64,000 nucleotides of DNA from Candidatus Schekmanbacteria bacterium. Its GTDB lineage: Bacteria > Schekmanbacteria > GWA2-38-11 > J061. Positions 20,036 to 30,010 of the stretch are shown here, piece after piece (positions within the stretch are counted from its first letter, which is position 1; each line of letters begins with the position of its first letter). The stretch covers positions 310,001-374,000 of the forward strand of contig JACRJM010000004.1 of the NCBI GenBank assembly GCA_016219965.1. Reading direction: 5' to 3'. The notes beneath the pieces were generated by a model, which was not told the origin of the DNA, made no database searches, and saw only the letters and a program-made list of their open reading frames with translations. Both the position numbers and the translations under genes were made by a program.

Positions 20036-20503
20036 TCAGCTATATTTTGAATCTTCGTCGGCAAGAAGAGTGAACATTTCATTTTTGCTTTCTGCATTCA
20101 ACAGTTTGTTTCTTAGTGTAGGGTTACTGAGAATCCTTGAAAGTTTAGCTAAAGCCTTAAGGTGCATGCTCGCTGCATTTTCAGGTCCAACAAGTAAGAA
20201 AAAGAGATGTACAGGTTTACTGTCCATCGCATTAAAATCTATACCATCCTTTGACCTTCCAACTATAAGAAGTTCTTCGTCGATACTCGGGACTTTCCCA
20301 TGCGGGATAGCAATCCCATCTCCAATACCGGTACTGCCAAGTTCTTCTCTGGACTCAAGAATCTTAAAAAGAGTATCTGTTGTTTCCTTTATCTTGAAAA
20401 TTGAGACGAGATGAGAAGAAAGCTCTTTGAGAATTTCTGCTTTGTTCCTGGAAGCCATTGTTGGCAAGATTGCTTCCTCTTTCAGCACATTAGAAATTTT
20501 CAT
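20036..20503 (-). CDS. ptsN: PTS EIIA of the nitrogen/fructose type
   Basis: A 155-residue EIIA-Ntr-like regulator with active H68 in GIGDGIAIPHGKV. The N-terminal segment ILPTMASRNKAEILKELSSH is typical. PtsN proteins are phosphorylated through HPr and modulate processes such as potassium uptake and sigma-54 output. It lies 12 bp after hpf in the conserved rpoN-hpf-ptsN-hprK order. Confidence 0.94.
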   Translation of the reverse strand: MKISNVLKEEAILPTMASRNKAEILKELSSHLVSIFKIKETTDTLFKILESREELGSTGIGDGIAIPHGKVPSIDEELLIVGRSKDGIDFNAMDSKPVHLFFLLVGPENAASMHLKALAKLSRILSNPTLRNKLLNAESKNEMFTLLADEDSKYS

Positions 20504-20515
20504 AATGTCTCTTTT

Positions 20516-20857
20516 TTATTCAGTGTCAGCTGTTTCCTCACCTTCAGCTTCATCGGAGCGTTCTTTCTTTCTTGATGATGAGTAACGTGCCTTACGCTTA
20601 TTCAACTGTGTGTCTAATTTCTCAATACACTGGTCTACAGAAGCATAAAGGTCATCAGTCTCTGCTTTGCTGACAAAAAGCTGATCATCTACATGTATGT
20701 TTATTTCCGATATGTGCCGGTATTTCTCTACACTTAAAATTACTGATACTGTTAGAATATTATCAGTGTATTTTTTTAGTTTTTCTACCCTTTTTGTGAC
20801 ATGATTTTTTAAGGCCGGGGTCAATTCTATATGTCTTCCCTTGATTGTTATTTGCAT
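20516..20857 (-). CDS. hpf: Ribosome hibernation promoting factor, short form
   Basis: A 113-residue HPF/YfiA-family protein beginning MQITIKGRHIELTPALKNHV, with DDLYASVDQCIEKLDTQL in the middle and a charged C-terminal tail. It binds the 30S decoding region in stationary phase. The long-form C-terminal dimerisation domain is absent, as in gamma-proteobacterial HPF. It follows rpoN by 18 bp, the classic neighbourhood. Confidence 0.94.
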   Translation of the reverse strand: MQITIKGRHIELTPALKNHVTKRVEKLKKYTDNILTVSVILSVEKYRHISEINIHVDDQLFVSKAETDDLYASVDQCIEKLDTQLNKRKARYSSSRKKERSDEAEGEETADTE

Positions 20858-20875
20858 AAATCCTCCATGTCGTTG

Positions 20876-22321
20876 TCAGATAATTTTCTTTCTCTTGCTC
20901 GAAGGCAAAAAGTTAAGTTCTTCTCTGTATTTTGCTATTGTTCTCCTTGCTATATATAATTTTTGACTGGCAAGAATCTGCGCTATTTTTTCATCGCTCA
21001 GAGGTTTTGATTTATCTTCATTCTGGATTATATCTTTAATCATGTTTTTTATGGATTTTGAAGAAACACTATCTCCGTCTCCAGCTGTAATGCCGCTTGT
21101 AAAGAAAAATTTAAGTTCAAATATACCATGAGGAGTGTGCATATATTTATTGTTTGTAACACGGCTTACAGTGCATTCATGGAGAGAAATATCCTCTGCT
21201 ACTTCCCTTAATACCATAGGTTTAAGATATGAAATTCCCTGTTCGAAAAAATCTCTTTGTTTCCTTACTATGCTTTTTGCAACTTTATAAATAGTCCTTT
21301 GTCTCTGTTGTATTGTCTTTAAAAGCCATACCGCAGAGCGCATTTTTTGTTCAAGATAATCTTTTGCCTCCTTGTTATGAGAGTTAAGTTTATGAATCAT
21401 TTCTTTATATGATTGGCTTATTTTAAGGTTGTTAAATCCATCATCATTCAAATGGACAACATATTCGTTGTCAACTTTTACAACAAATACATCAGGCTGT
21501 ATGTAACGGGTTTCTTCCCCTCCAAAATTCCTGGCAGGTCTTGGATCAAGGCTTTTAATGACATAAAGAGCGGTTCGTATATCTTCTTCCGTTGCTCCGC
21601 AGATATCGGCCAATTTCTTGAGATTAAGGGACTTTAGATCTTCCATGTGATTCGTCAATATTTCCATGGCAAGGGGGTTGTAATCTTCCCTGTTTTCTAA
21701 TTGTATTATGAGACATTGCTGGATATTTTCAGCCGCAATACCGTCAGGATCGAAGTTTCTGAACAAGGAATGGACATGTTGAAGCTTATCCCTGTCCAGG
21801 GTATAGCGCTGAGCCATTTCATCGAGAGTCATTGAAAGAAATCCGTTTTCATCTAAATTCCCGATTATTAAGCTTCCTATTTTGCTTTCTTCATCATCAG
21901 ATACTACAAGGGCGAGTTGCTTATGTAAATGTTCGCTTAATGTTTCCTTGGAAGCAATTATATTTTCTAGATTGGGACTGTCTTCAGAAAAATCACAGCT
22001 CAGATTTGTTCCATAATTTTCATGATATGACTGAAGAAAATATTCCCAGTCTACCTCGTTAAGAGGTTTGTCAGATGTGGGATCATCCTTGTGAACTTTA
22101 TCAGCCGGAAGAAAAATCTCTTCTTCACTGATTGGAAGAGCTTCCTCTTCAGATACAGGTTCAGTCGTTTCCTCGAGAACAGGATTCTCAAGAAGTTTTT
22201 CCTTTATAATCTGCTGCAGTTCAAGCCTCGAGAGTGTCAGAAGCTCGATGGCCTGTCTCAGCTCTGTTGTCATCACAAGCTTCTGAGTTTGCTTTAGCTG
22301 AAGCTTTACTTCAAGAGCCAT
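20876..22321 (-). CDS. rpoN: RNA polymerase sigma-54 factor
   Basis: A 481-residue sigma-54. The N-terminal activator-interacting region is Gln/Leu rich (LKQTQKLVMTTELRQAIELL). The core-binding region is in the middle, HTH motif EDISLHECTVSRVTNNKYM follows, and the C-terminal RpoN box is ARRTIAKYREELNFLPSSKR. Its activator in this window is the NtrC-type regulator at 51028-52386. It lies 8 bp after lptB. Confidence 0.97.
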   Translation of the reverse strand: MALEVKLQLKQTQKLVMTTELRQAIELLTLSRLELQQIIKEKLLENPVLEETTEPVSEEEALPISEEEIFLPADKVHKDDPTSDKPLNEVDWEYFLQSYHENYGTNLSCDFSEDSPNLENIIASKETLSEHLHKQLALVVSDDEESKIGSLIIGNLDENGFLSMTLDEMAQRYTLDRDKLQHVHSLFRNFDPDGIAAENIQQCLIIQLENREDYNPLAMEILTNHMEDLKSLNLKKLADICGATEEDIRTALYVIKSLDPRPARNFGGEETRYIQPDVFVVKVDNEYVVHLNDDGFNNLKISQSYKEMIHKLNSHNKEAKDYLEQKMRSAVWLLKTIQQRQRTIYKVAKSIVRKQRDFFEQGISYLKPMVLREVAEDISLHECTVSRVTNNKYMHTPHGIFELKFFFTSGITAGDGDSVSSKSIKNMIKDIIQNEDKSKPLSDEKIAQILASQKLYIARRTIAKYREELNFLPSSKRKKII

Positions 22322-22329
22322 TGTTTTTA

Positions 22330-23067
22330 TCAGTTAAAAAGTTCAAAATTATTTCCAAGATAAATTCTTTTAACATTCTCGCTTTTTGCTATTGCATCCG
22401 GGATACCATGCTCTATTACTTTACCGTCACTGATTATGTAAGCCCTATCAGTTATTTTTAGTGTTTCTCTTACATTGTGATCGGTTATTATTATGCCAAT
22501 GCCTTTATTTTTTAGGTTGCAGATTATCTGTTGTATTTCATCCACTGCTTTGGGTTCTATTCCTGCAAATGGCTCATCTAGGAGAATGAAATGTGGATTT
22601 GTTATAAGACTTCTTGTTATCTCAACTCTTCTTCTTTCGCCCCCAGACAATGTGTATGCCTTACTTTTTGCCAGATGAGAAAGGCTTAATTCCTCTAGCA
22701 GCATTTTTAATCGTTCTTCCTTCTCGTCTTCGGGTATCAGAAGCATCTCCAGTATAGCAGAGAAATTCTCTTCTACAGTAAGCTTTTTAAATATTGAAGA
22801 CTCCTGCGGCAGATAACCTATGCCGCGTCTTGCTCTCATATACATCGGAAGTGATGCGATATCATCGCCATTTAGGAGTATCTCTCCGCCATCAGGCTTT
22901 ATAAGGCCTACCACCATGTAAAATGTCGTAGTCTTTCCCGCTCCATTTGGCCCCAAAAGTCCCACTACTTCACCGTTTCTTATTTCCATCGAAACATCGT
23001 CAACTACTCTCCTGTTGCCGTATGTTTTATTTAAAGATTTTATATTAAGCGTTTTAACCTGGCTCAC
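22330..23067 (-). CDS. lptB: LPS export ABC transporter ATPase LptB
   Basis: A 245-residue ABC ATPase with Walker [10 protein letters not shown] (39-47), signature [16 protein letters not shown] and Walker [12 protein letters not shown]. It powers LPS extraction from the inner membrane with LptF and LptG, which are not in the window. It overlaps the lptA end by 4 bp and precedes rpoN, an arrangement seen in many proteobacteria. Confidence 0.95.
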   Translation of the reverse strand: MSQVKTLNIKSLNKTYGNRRVVDDVSMEIRNGEVVGLLGPNGAGKTTTFYMVVGLIKPDGGEILLNGDDIASLPMYMRARRGIGYLPQESSIFKKLTVEENFSAILEMLLIPEDEKEERLKMLLEELSLSHLAKSKAYTLSGGERRRVEITRSLITNPHFILLDEPFAGIEPKAVDEIQQIICNLKNKGIGIIITDHNVRETLKITDRAYIISDGKVIEHGIPDAIAKSENVKRIYLGNNFELFN

Positions 23068-23654
23068 AATGCACCTTCCTCTGAGTCTGATTCTTTATTC
23101 CCTGTCTCTTTCTTGGATTTCCCCATGCCAGGCGCATTCTTCATGCTTTTAGGCTTAATTTGAACATCTGCGGAGTTCACTATTATTCTATCTTCATTGA
23201 GATGCATGCTTATGCTGTTGCCTTTAAGCACATTACCTTTCTGCCATACTTGGGGGCTTCCCTCTAAAAGAATTTCCTGCGTGTTATCAAAATATGTCGC
23301 CTTTTCAGCTGTTGCATTCTTATCTTCCTGATTAATTCTTACATTTCCGAGCGCAACGATTTTTTCGATTTTTTTATCTTTTTGATTTAAATAAATGTCC
23401 ATTCTGTCTGCAAGAAGGGTCGTGTCACTTCTAATTGCCTTAACATTGTCGTAGAATATTATAAGGTCTTTTTTGTTATATGCTTCCATTCTATCTGATG
23501 TTATTTTTATTGGGATATCTTTGTCTGAACCTTTCCCCAGCATATCCATTATGGAGTTTTTTTCTTCTGTTCTTCCGGTTAATGTAAAAAGCATGATTAG
23601 AACCGTAAAGCCCGCGATAGAAATTCTTTTTAAATTTGTCATGTCCTCATCCAT
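23064..23654 (-). CDS. lptA: LptA/OstA-like periplasmic LPS transport protein
   Basis: A 196-residue exported protein with an N-terminal hydrophobic signal ([18 protein letters not shown]). An OstA-type beta-jellyroll follows: [39 protein letters not shown] and [15 protein letters not shown]. It forms the periplasmic bridge carrying LPS. The tail after about residue 165 is Lys/Glu-rich and low complexity. The next gene, lptB, overlaps its stop. Confidence 0.9.
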   Translation of the reverse strand: MDEDMTNLKRISIAGFTVLIMLFTLTGRTEEKNSIMDMLGKGSDKDIPIKITSDRMEAYNKKDLIIFYDNVKAIRSDTTLLADRMDIYLNQKDKKIEKIVALGNVRINQEDKNATAEKATYFDNTQEILLEGSPQVWQKGNVLKGNSISMHLNEDRIIVNSADVQIKPKSMKNAPGMGKSKKETGNKESDSEEGAL

Positions 23655-23690
23655 TTTATATTTGTGATACTATTATAATACAAAAAAAAT

Positions 23691-24329
23691 TTAAATTAAA
23701 CCATTCTTGCTGAATTTCTTAACTGCACTCGGAGAGACAGTCAGTTCGACATCCGATAAAAGTTCTATTTTTTCATCCTTCAAAACTGCCTTCATTCCTT
23801 TCCCGTCAATTCTGAAATTTTCTCCATAAAGAGATACTCGTCCGTCTGTTGTCACAATCCCTTCACCACCGCTCCATTTCAGATTTTCAGTTGTAAAATT
23901 CAAACCGCTTGTTGACACAGCAGTAATTGGTGCATCGCAGTATATGTCGGAATTGCCAAGCCCCATTGTCATGTCATCATTGATTTTAGCATTTATTCTT
24001 GCCTTTAACCCTGAAATGGTAATCTTTTTCCCCTTTTCATATGTGTAAACAATCTTGAAATTATTAAGAACCCCGTTGTTTTTGTCCTGATAGAAATCAG
24101 CTTTTTCAGCTGATAAGGAAAATCTTGGATATTCTGTCGTTGCCTGGGAAAATTTGAGCGGTTTTATGCTTATAGAAGGAACTTCAGTTTGTGGAAGTGT
24201 GGCAGGAACAGTTACCTTCTTTTCACTAACTCTTCCCGGTATGAACACACTGAATAGTGTGGCAATTAACAGTAAAGTGAAAACAGTGAGAAAATGGTAC
24301 TTAAATTTTTTTATATAAGATCCCTGCAT
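23691..24329 (-). CDS. lptC: LptC-like LPS transport protein
   Basis: A 212-residue protein with an N-terminal membrane anchor (residues 12-30). Its periplasmic domain resembles LptC/YrbK (EYPRFSLSAEKADFYQDKN; FTTENLKWSGGEGIVTTD; NFRIDGKGMKAVL). It passes LPS from the LptBFG complex to LptA. The position between kdsC and lptA supports the call, since sequence identity in this family is low. Confidence 0.88.
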   Translation of the reverse strand: MQGSYIKKFKYHFLTVFTLLLIATLFSVFIPGRVSEKKVTVPATLPQTEVPSISIKPLKFSQATTEYPRFSLSAEKADFYQDKNNGVLNNFKIVYTYEKGKKITISGLKARINAKINDDMTMGLGNSDIYCDAPITAVSTSGLNFTTENLKWSGGEGIVTTDGRVSLYGENFRIDGKGMKAVLKDEKIELLSDVELTVSPSAVKKFSKNGLI

Positions 24330-24343
24330 GTTTCACCTGGATA

Positions 24344-24880
24344 TTACGCATAATACCTTTCCATCAAAGTATCCCATTTCCCCTGAGCTTTAAGAATAAA
24401 ATCTATTACTTCCCGCACAGCTCCGCTTCCGCCATAGCGTTTAGTCACCATGTCAGCTGATTCTAAAACCTCCTGTACTGCATCAGAAACAGCTACTGAT
24501 AAACCGACTCTGCGCAATACCGGCAGGTCTGGCAGATCGTCTCCAATGTATGCTATTTCTTCTGTGCTTAATTTAGTTGATTCAAGGATTTTGTTAAAAG
24601 CCGACTTCTTATCGAGAGCTTTCTGTATTACTGTCTTAATTCCAAGTTCAGAAGCACGCTGGTCAACAATAGAAGAACTTCTGCCGGTTATTATAGCTAC
24701 TTCCAATCCAAATCGATGTGCAGCTTTTATTCCATGTCCGTCTTTTACGTCAAATGCTTTTATCTCTCGCTGGGTGCTGTCAAATATTATTTTCCCGTCT
24801 GTTAAAACGCCGTCAACATCAACAATCAACAGTTTGATTTTTTTAGCCTTTTTTTTCAGTTCAGGAAGTTTAATGGCCAA
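24344..24880 (-). CDS. kdsC: 3-deoxy-manno-octulosonate-8-phosphate phosphatase
   Basis: A 178-residue HAD-superfamily phosphatase without a cap domain. The DxD motif is D21/D23 in LLIVDVDGVLTDG, followed by IITGRSS and the metal-binding YIGDDLPDLPVL. It releases phosphate from KDO-8-phosphate in KDO synthesis for lipid A. It lies 2 bp after kdsD and 14 bp before lptC. Confidence 0.94.
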   Translation of the reverse strand: MAIKLPELKKKAKKIKLLIVDVDGVLTDGKIIFDSTQREIKAFDVKDGHGIKAAHRFGLEVAIITGRSSSIVDQRASELGIKTVIQKALDKKSAFNKILESTKLSTEEIAYIGDDLPDLPVLRRVGLSVAVSDAVQEVLESADMVTKRYGGSGAVREVIDFILKAQGKWDTLMERYYA

Positions 24881-24882
24881 TT

Positions 24883-25842
24883 TCAGACAACTCCTGACTT
24901 TAATATATCATGCAGATGAATTATTCCTTCAGCTTGTTTACCATTGAGGGATACTATGAGTGAGGTGATAGAGTATTTTTCCATGACTTGCAGGGCTTCA
25001 ACAGCAAGAGCGTCAGGTTTGATGGTTTTTGGGTTCATCGTCATAATTTCACACGCTTTTTTTCTCATTATATCTGGATGCTTTTCCATGGCGCGACGAA
25101 GGTCGCCGTCTGTGATCAGGCCCTTAATTTTTTTCTTGCCGTCTGTTACAATTGTCAGACCAAGTTTTTTCGATGTTATTTCATAAATTGCATTCTTAAC
25201 AGAAGAATCAGCTAGTACAAATGGTATTTCTCCGTCAGAATGCATGATGTCATTCACTTTTAAAATGAGTTTCTTTCCCAATGTGCCGCCAGGATGGAGA
25301 AAAGCAAAGTTGTCTTTCTTGAATCCTCTTCTTTCAAGGAGGGCTACTGCAAGTGCATCACCCATTGCCAGCGCGGCAGTTGTACTTGCTGTTGGAGCAA
25401 GACCGAGAGGGCATGCTTCTTTATTTACATGGATATTCAGAACAATATCGCTCTGTTTTCCTAAAGCAGATAATGGATTGCTTGTAAGGGAAATAAGCTT
25501 TATCCCAAGTCTTTTTATTACAGGGATTATCTCATTAATTTCCCGGGTTTCACCGCTGTTAGATAAGGCGAGCATTACATCATTTTTAACTACCATTCCA
25601 ATATCGCCATGAGAACCGTCGGCAGGATGCAAAAAGAATGCCGGAGTTCCGGTACTTGCAAAGGTTGCCGCAATTTTGCCGCCTATCAAACCGGATTTTC
25701 CCATGCCTGTAACTACAACACGCCCTTTACAGTTATATAACGCTTCGACAGCCTTATTGAATGACTCATCAAGTTTATCAATAAGATTGAGAATTGCTTC
25801 AGCTTCAATTTTTAAAACTTCTTTTGCTTTTCCTATACTCAT
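24883..25842 (-). CDS. kdsD: Arabinose-5-phosphate isomerase
   Basis: A 319-residue isomerase that starts KDO synthesis by converting ribulose-5-phosphate to arabinose-5-phosphate. An SIS domain (VVVTGMGKSGLIGGKIAATF; LHPADGSHGDIGM; LALSNSGETREI) is followed by two CBS domains after about residue 200. It is first in the long envelope/PTS operon, about 40-70 bp downstream of a candidate promoter. Confidence 0.95.
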   Translation of the reverse strand: MSIGKAKEVLKIEAEAILNLIDKLDESFNKAVEALYNCKGRVVVTGMGKSGLIGGKIAATFASTGTPAFFLHPADGSHGDIGMVVKNDVMLALSNSGETREINEIIPVIKRLGIKLISLTSNPLSALGKQSDIVLNIHVNKEACPLGLAPTASTTAALAMGDALAVALLERRGFKKDNFAFLHPGGTLGKKLILKVNDIMHSDGEIPFVLADSSVKNAIYEITSKKLGLTIVTDGKKKIKGLITDGDLRRAMEKHPDIMRKKACEIMTMNPKTIKPDALAVEALQVMEKYSITSLIVSLNGKQAEGIIHLHDILKSGVV

Positions 25843-25882
25843 GATTTAACTAGATATTGGTAAGGTGGTTAAATTCGTTGAA

Positions 25883-25911
25883 ATTTAATAATATTTTTTT
25901 GTTTATGTCAA
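25883..25911 (-). promoter_or_regulatory. Candidate sigma-70 promoter of the kdsD operon
   Basis: On the minus strand TTGACA (25906-25911) is followed after 17 nt by TTAAAT; TATTAA is available at 15 nt spacing. It lies about 40 bp upstream of the kdsD start and is the only strong -35 box in this gap. It would drive the whole 14-kb gene run. Confidence 0.45.
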
Positions 25912-25972
25912 GCTATTTAGGGGAGTGCAAAACGAGCTTTTACAAGGTTTGAGGGATAATTTATGGTTTTAT

Positions 25973-26752
25973 TTAATCCAGAATAAACAGATCACCAGTG
26001 GAAAATTTCAGTATGTTCTCATCCTGGCACTTTACAAGAAGATATCCTTGTTCATCGATATCGACTGCTTTCCCTTCGATAATTTTTTCTCCGTCAATTA
26101 ACCTGACTTTTTTGCCCAGGCAGAGCGAATAAGTTCTATAGATGGATCTGACCTCATCTTCTCCGTTCTTTGAAAGGAGCAATTTATAATGATTGTAGAA
26201 TGAATTAATAAATGATGCGATAAGGGCTTCAATGGCTGTTTTCTCTTTTGTTTCAAGGAAAAGAGAAGTTGGTGGATGCAGAAATTGCCCCTCAAAGTGT
26301 TCAATGTTAACATTTATGCCTATCCCGCAGATTATAAAATCTATTTTATCATATTTTAAAGATGCTTCAGTCAGTATCCCGCCTGTTTTTTTGCCGGCTA
26401 TAAATATGTCATTTGGCCACTTCACTCCGCATTTTAACCCTGTGCATTCTGAGATTGCCTCTACAGCGCTGATACATGGGAGCATTGTGAAGAAATAATA
26501 TTTGGAAGAGGGAAGGGAAGGTCTTAGAATTAATGATATATATATACCTTCACCTTTAGGTGAATACCATTGCCTTTTCATCCTTCCACGCCCGGAAGTC
26601 TGTGAATCTGCAATGACTACAGTACAGTCCGGAAAACCTGACTCGGCCAGCTCTTTTGCCTTATTATTTGTAGAATCTATTGAAGCAAAATGATGGAAGC
26701 TGCTTGCAAAGGGATTTAATGCTATTCGTTCTTTAATGTATTGTATGTCCAT
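25973..26752 (-). CDS. birA: Biotin-[acetyl-CoA-carboxylase] ligase without DNA-binding domain
   Basis: A 259-residue biotin protein ligase. Signatures are the biotinyl-AMP loop TSGRGRMKRQWYSPKGEGIY and the stretch GLKCGVKWPNDIFIAGKKTGGIL, then ICGIGINVNIEHF and a C-terminal SH3-like domain. The N-terminal helix-turn-helix of E. coli BirA is absent, so it cannot repress biotin genes itself. Its substrates, such as acetyl-CoA or propionyl-CoA carboxylase, lie outside the window. The 130-bp gap to kdsD holds the kdsD promoter. Confidence 0.93.
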   Translation of the reverse strand: MDIQYIKERIALNPFASSFHHFASIDSTNNKAKELAESGFPDCTVVIADSQTSGRGRMKRQWYSPKGEGIYISLILRPSLPSSKYYFFTMLPCISAVEAISECTGLKCGVKWPNDIFIAGKKTGGILTEASLKYDKIDFIICGIGINVNIEHFEGQFLHPPTSLFLETKEKTAIEALIASFINSFYNHYKLLLSKNGEDEVRSIYRTYSLCLGKKVRLIDGEKIIEGKAVDIDEQGYLLVKCQDENILKFSTGDLFILD

Positions 26753-26857
26753 CGAGTATTGTTTATCATTTAAAGTATATGTATATTATAAGTAATAAAT
26801 AACTTTTTCAACCACGATACATACCGAAATTACTTCGCGTTCATTAATATCAAGGAT

Positions 26858-26886
26858 TTGACTTTGCATAATTCATAATTTAAAAG
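26858..26886 (+). promoter_or_regulatory. Weak candidate promoter of the MglA-like GTPase gene
   Basis: TTGACT (26858-26863) is followed after 17 nt by TAAAAG. It is about 50 bp upstream of the ATG at 26933 in an AT-rich intergenic region of 180 bp. The -10 box is poor, so the call is tentative. Confidence 0.35.
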
Positions 26887-26932
26887 AAAATAGCATTTAA
26901 AAAATATAACAGGAATTCTATTGTGAGATTTT

Positions 26933-27742
26933 ATGGCAATCTATAATTATTCTTCTGATGAGGTTATACTGAAGATTGTTTATTATGGAACAGCAAGAGG
27001 AGGAAAGACAACTAATCTTGAATATATATATAACCACAGCGATCCCTCAACAAGGGGAAAACTAATTTCTCTGATGACAGAAAGCGACAGGACATTGTTT
27101 TTTGACTTGTTGCCGATGGATTTGGGGCAGATAAGAGGCCTTAACGTAAAAATACAGCTTTATACTACTCCGGGTCAGGTGCAGCTAAATTCTACAAGAA
27201 AGCTTGTCTTAAAGGGAGTAGATGCACTGGTCTTTGTAGGAGATTCACAAAAGAATCAGATAGAGTCTAACCTTGAAAGCCTTGAAAATTTAAAATTAAA
27301 TTTAAGTGACATAGGCCTTGATTATAATAGCATTCCGATTGTATTCCAATTCAACAAGAGGGATATTGAAAATGTAACTTCAATTGAGGAAATGAATGCT
27401 ATTCTTAATCCTATGGGATTCCCTTTTATACAGGCATCGGCCATAAATGGGGAAGGTGTTTTTGATACATTGAAGTCAATATCTAAATCTGCTATTGATA
27501 AAGCCCAAACATTGAGACCAACTCCGGTACAGCAGCCTCCGATGATAATTGAAAATATATCTGATAAAAAAGAACCAGAGATACCAAAGCTTAATACTGA
27601 AGCAGCAAAAACCCCGGGTATCGATTTGCAAAAGGACATAATAGATCTTGAAGAAAAGATCTTTGATGCCCGCCGTACTTTAAATCAGCTTGTCAAGGTC
27701 CTGATCGATATTGAATGGAAGATAATGAAATCAGGCCAGTAA
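26933..27742 (+). CDS. MglA-like small Ras-family GTPase
   Basis: A 269-residue GTPase of the bacterial MglA type. G1 is GTARGGKTT (residues 19-27), the G3 position has the MglA form TTPGQVQLNSTRK, and G4 is NKRD. Residues 1-190 are the GTPase domain. After a Pro-rich linker the last 50 residues form a predicted helical segment. In Myxococcus MglA sets cell polarity with its GAP MglB (roadblock fold), but no roadblock gene is next to it here. It converges with rny, with 7 bp between the stops. Confidence 0.88.
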   Translation: MAIYNYSSDEVILKIVYYGTARGGKTTNLEYIYNHSDPSTRGKLISLMTESDRTLFFDLLPMDLGQIRGLNVKIQLYTTPGQVQLNSTRKLVLKGVDALVFVGDSQKNQIESNLESLENLKLNLSDIGLDYNSIPIVFQFNKRDIENVTSIEEMNAILNPMGFPFIQASAINGEGVFDTLKSISKSAIDKAQTLRPTPVQQPPMIIENISDKKEPEIPKLNTEAAKTPGIDLQKDIIDLEEKIFDARRTLNQLVKVLIDIEWKIMKSGQ

Positions 27743-27749
27743 ACTGATT

Positions 27750-29321
27750 TTATCTTGCATACTCAATTGCCCTTGTTTCTCTTATAGCAGTAACCTTAAT
27801 CTGTCCGGGATAAGAAAGCTCCTTTTCTATCTTCTTAGCTATATTCCTGGCCAGCATGTAAGTTTCATCATCGGAGAGGTCAGAATTATTAACTATTATC
27901 CTGATCTCACGTCCTGCCTGTATAGCGAATGATTTTTCAACACCTTTAAAGGAGTAGGCTATTTCTTCCAGCTTCTCCAGGCGTTTGATATAAGATTCCA
28001 GCATCTCTCTCCTTGCTCCGGGTCTTGCAGCAGAAAGTGCATCTCCTGCCTGTACAAGGATAGCTTCAAGGCTTTGAGGTGAGGCTTCTTCATGATGGGC
28101 CTGAATGGCATTAACGACGATTGATGACTCACCAAACTTCTGAGCCATTTCTGCTCCAATAATAGCGTGCGAACCCTCTATCTCATGGTCAATAGCCTTG
28201 CCTATATCATGAAGAAGACCAACCCTCTTTGCGAGTGTTGAGTCCAGTCCCAGCTCTGACGCCATCATACTGCAAAGTGAAGCAACTTCCTTAGAATGTT
28301 CGAGAACATTCTGTGCGTAGCTTGTCCTATATTTCAGCCTGCCGAGCTGCTTTACAAGCTCATTGTTTAGTCCGTGTATCCCAAGGAGAAAACATGCCTG
28401 TTCTCCTTCCTTTTTTATATCTTCATTTACTTCATCCTGTACCTTCTTGATGATTTCTTCGATTTTTCCCGGATGAATCCTTCCGTCACTTATAAGTTTC
28501 TCAAGAGTCCTCTTTGCAACCTCTCTTTTTACCGGATCATGGGCAGAAAGGATTACTGCTTCAGGAGTGTCGTCGATTATAAGATCAACCCCTGTTGCTA
28601 TTTCGAAGGCCCTAATATTGCGTCCCTCTCTTCCTATTATTCTTCCCTTCATTTCATCAGATGGCAGGTCAACTACCGACACTGTTGTTTCGGCAACATA
28701 CTCTGACGCTGTTCTCTGGATAACCGTCGCTATTATTTCCCTTGCTTTTCTTGCCGCATTTTCCTTTGCGTCGTCGTCAATTTTCCTTACGAATTTCATT
28801 GCTTCATGCTCAGCCTCTTCCTTTATGCTGTCTATAAGCATCTTTTTTGCATCTGAGGCGCTTAACCCGGAGATCTTTTCAAGCCTTCTTTTACATTCGA
28901 AAGTCACTGTATTAAGATTTTCCTCAGCTTTTTTCAGTTCGTCTTTCTTTGACAGGATCTCTTTTTCCTTGGATTGAATATCAAGATCTTTCTTCGCGAG
29001 GAAATCTATCTTCCTGTCAATATTCTCTTCTTTCTGTATCAATCTTTTTTCAAGTATCTGGAGCTCTTTCTTCTGCTCCCTTGTTTCTTTCTCAAAGTCA
29101 CTCCTTGCCTTTATGGCTATCTCTTTTGCTTCAATCTTGCTTTCTTTGACGACTGATTCTGCTTCTCTCTTTGCTTCCTTTATTATTTTTTCAGTTTCTT
29201 GTTTTGATGCTTCGAGACTGCTTTCCAATTTTTTCCTGTTTGTAAAATAAAACAGGCAGGAAACTGCAATCCCGGCGATTACTCCGATTGCAAGAAATAT
29301 ATACTGAATATACTGGTCCAC
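27750..29321 (-). CDS. rny: Ribonuclease Y
   Basis: A 523-residue endoribonuclease that starts mRNA decay at the membrane. It has an N-terminal membrane helix (about 5-25) and a long Lys/Glu-rich coiled coil (about 28-170). A KH domain follows ([20 protein letters not shown]) and then an HD domain with the metal motif [15 protein letters not shown] and [11 protein letters not shown]. Length and domain order are standard. It is the last gene of the division block, 19 bp after the cyclo-ligase gene. Confidence 0.96.
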   Translation of the reverse strand: MDQYIQYIFLAIGVIAGIAVSCLFYFTNRKKLESSLEASKQETEKIIKEAKREAESVVKESKIEAKEIAIKARSDFEKETREQKKELQILEKRLIQKEENIDRKIDFLAKKDLDIQSKEKEILSKKDELKKAEENLNTVTFECKRRLEKISGLSASDAKKMLIDSIKEEAEHEAMKFVRKIDDDAKENAARKAREIIATVIQRTASEYVAETTVSVVDLPSDEMKGRIIGREGRNIRAFEIATGVDLIIDDTPEAVILSAHDPVKREVAKRTLEKLISDGRIHPGKIEEIIKKVQDEVNEDIKKEGEQACFLLGIHGLNNELVKQLGRLKYRTSYAQNVLEHSKEVASLCSMMASELGLDSTLAKRVGLLHDIGKAIDHEIEGSHAIIGAEMAQKFGESSIVVNAIQAHHEEASPQSLEAILVQAGDALSAARPGARREMLESYIKRLEKLEEIAYSFKGVEKSFAIQAGREIRIIVNNSDLSDDETYMLARNIAKKIEKELSYPGQIKVTAIRETRAIEYAR

Positions 29322-29340
29322 TAATTTCCTCCTATCAGCT

Positions 29341-29955
29341 TTAATTGATTGATTTGTGTTTGAGACTGCAATTAATAGTCCTTTTTTCAGTTACTATCAG
29401 ATCCACATTGATGTCGTGAGGATCTGACGGGAGTGTGTCCAATATCTGAAAATCGAAGGCTATGCCGCATATTGTAGTTCTCTCCGGGGCGGGAGAAAAA
29501 AAACGATCAAAATACCCGCCACCGAACCCTATCCTTGTTCCTGTTATATCAAGGGCCAGGGATGGTACTATGGCAAAATCTATATGACTCTTTACCCCGA
29601 GTTTTTTCAGCAAAGTTTTTGGTTCCATTATTCCATGATATCCCTTCTCCAATTCGCTATGAAAGGATTTTAAATAATAGAACTCAATCCCTTTGTTTCC
29701 CGGATTGACTTTAGGAATTACCACTTTTTTCCCCATATCCAAAAGCTTTAATATAAGTTTTTCAGTTTGAACTTCTTCCGGTTTTGCAATGTAACAAGCT
29801 ATAATATCAGCTTTCTTCAGTATGCTGAGTTTGAGGACTTTATTACATATTTCATCTGAAAGCTTTACTCGTTCCCCATAGTCTAAGTCTAATCTCAGCT
29901 GCTTCATTGCAGTCCGTATGTTTTTTTTGCCAGATTGCAAATTAAATATTCCCAA
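29341..29955 (-). CDS. 5-formyltetrahydrofolate cyclo-ligase
   Basis: A 204-residue enzyme (MTHFS/YgfA family) that converts 5-formyl-THF to methenyl-THF using ATP. The signature [13 protein letters not shown] is clear, with [13 protein letters not shown] before it and KVVIPKVNP in the middle. In many bacteria this gene lies just after the 6S RNA gene and zapA. The same order is seen here, with a 319-bp structured gap upstream. Confidence 0.93.
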   Translation of the reverse strand: MGIFNLQSGKKNIRTAMKQLRLDLDYGERVKLSDEICNKVLKLSILKKADIIACYIAKPEEVQTEKLILKLLDMGKKVVIPKVNPGNKGIEFYYLKSFHSELEKGYHGIMEPKTLLKKLGVKSHIDFAIVPSLALDITGTRIGFGGGYFDRFFSPAPERTTICGIAFDFQILDTLPSDPHDINVDLIVTEKRTINCSLKHKSIN

Positions 29956-30010
29956 TAAACTATTTTACTCTGGATGATAAGATGTAATAAACAGCAGGTA
30001 GAAAAAGTAG

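Noticed and set aside
20461-20490. Sigma-54 -24/-12 promoter-like string
   Set aside because: TTGGCAAGATTGC has only 7 nt between GG and GC instead of 10 and lies inside ptsN.
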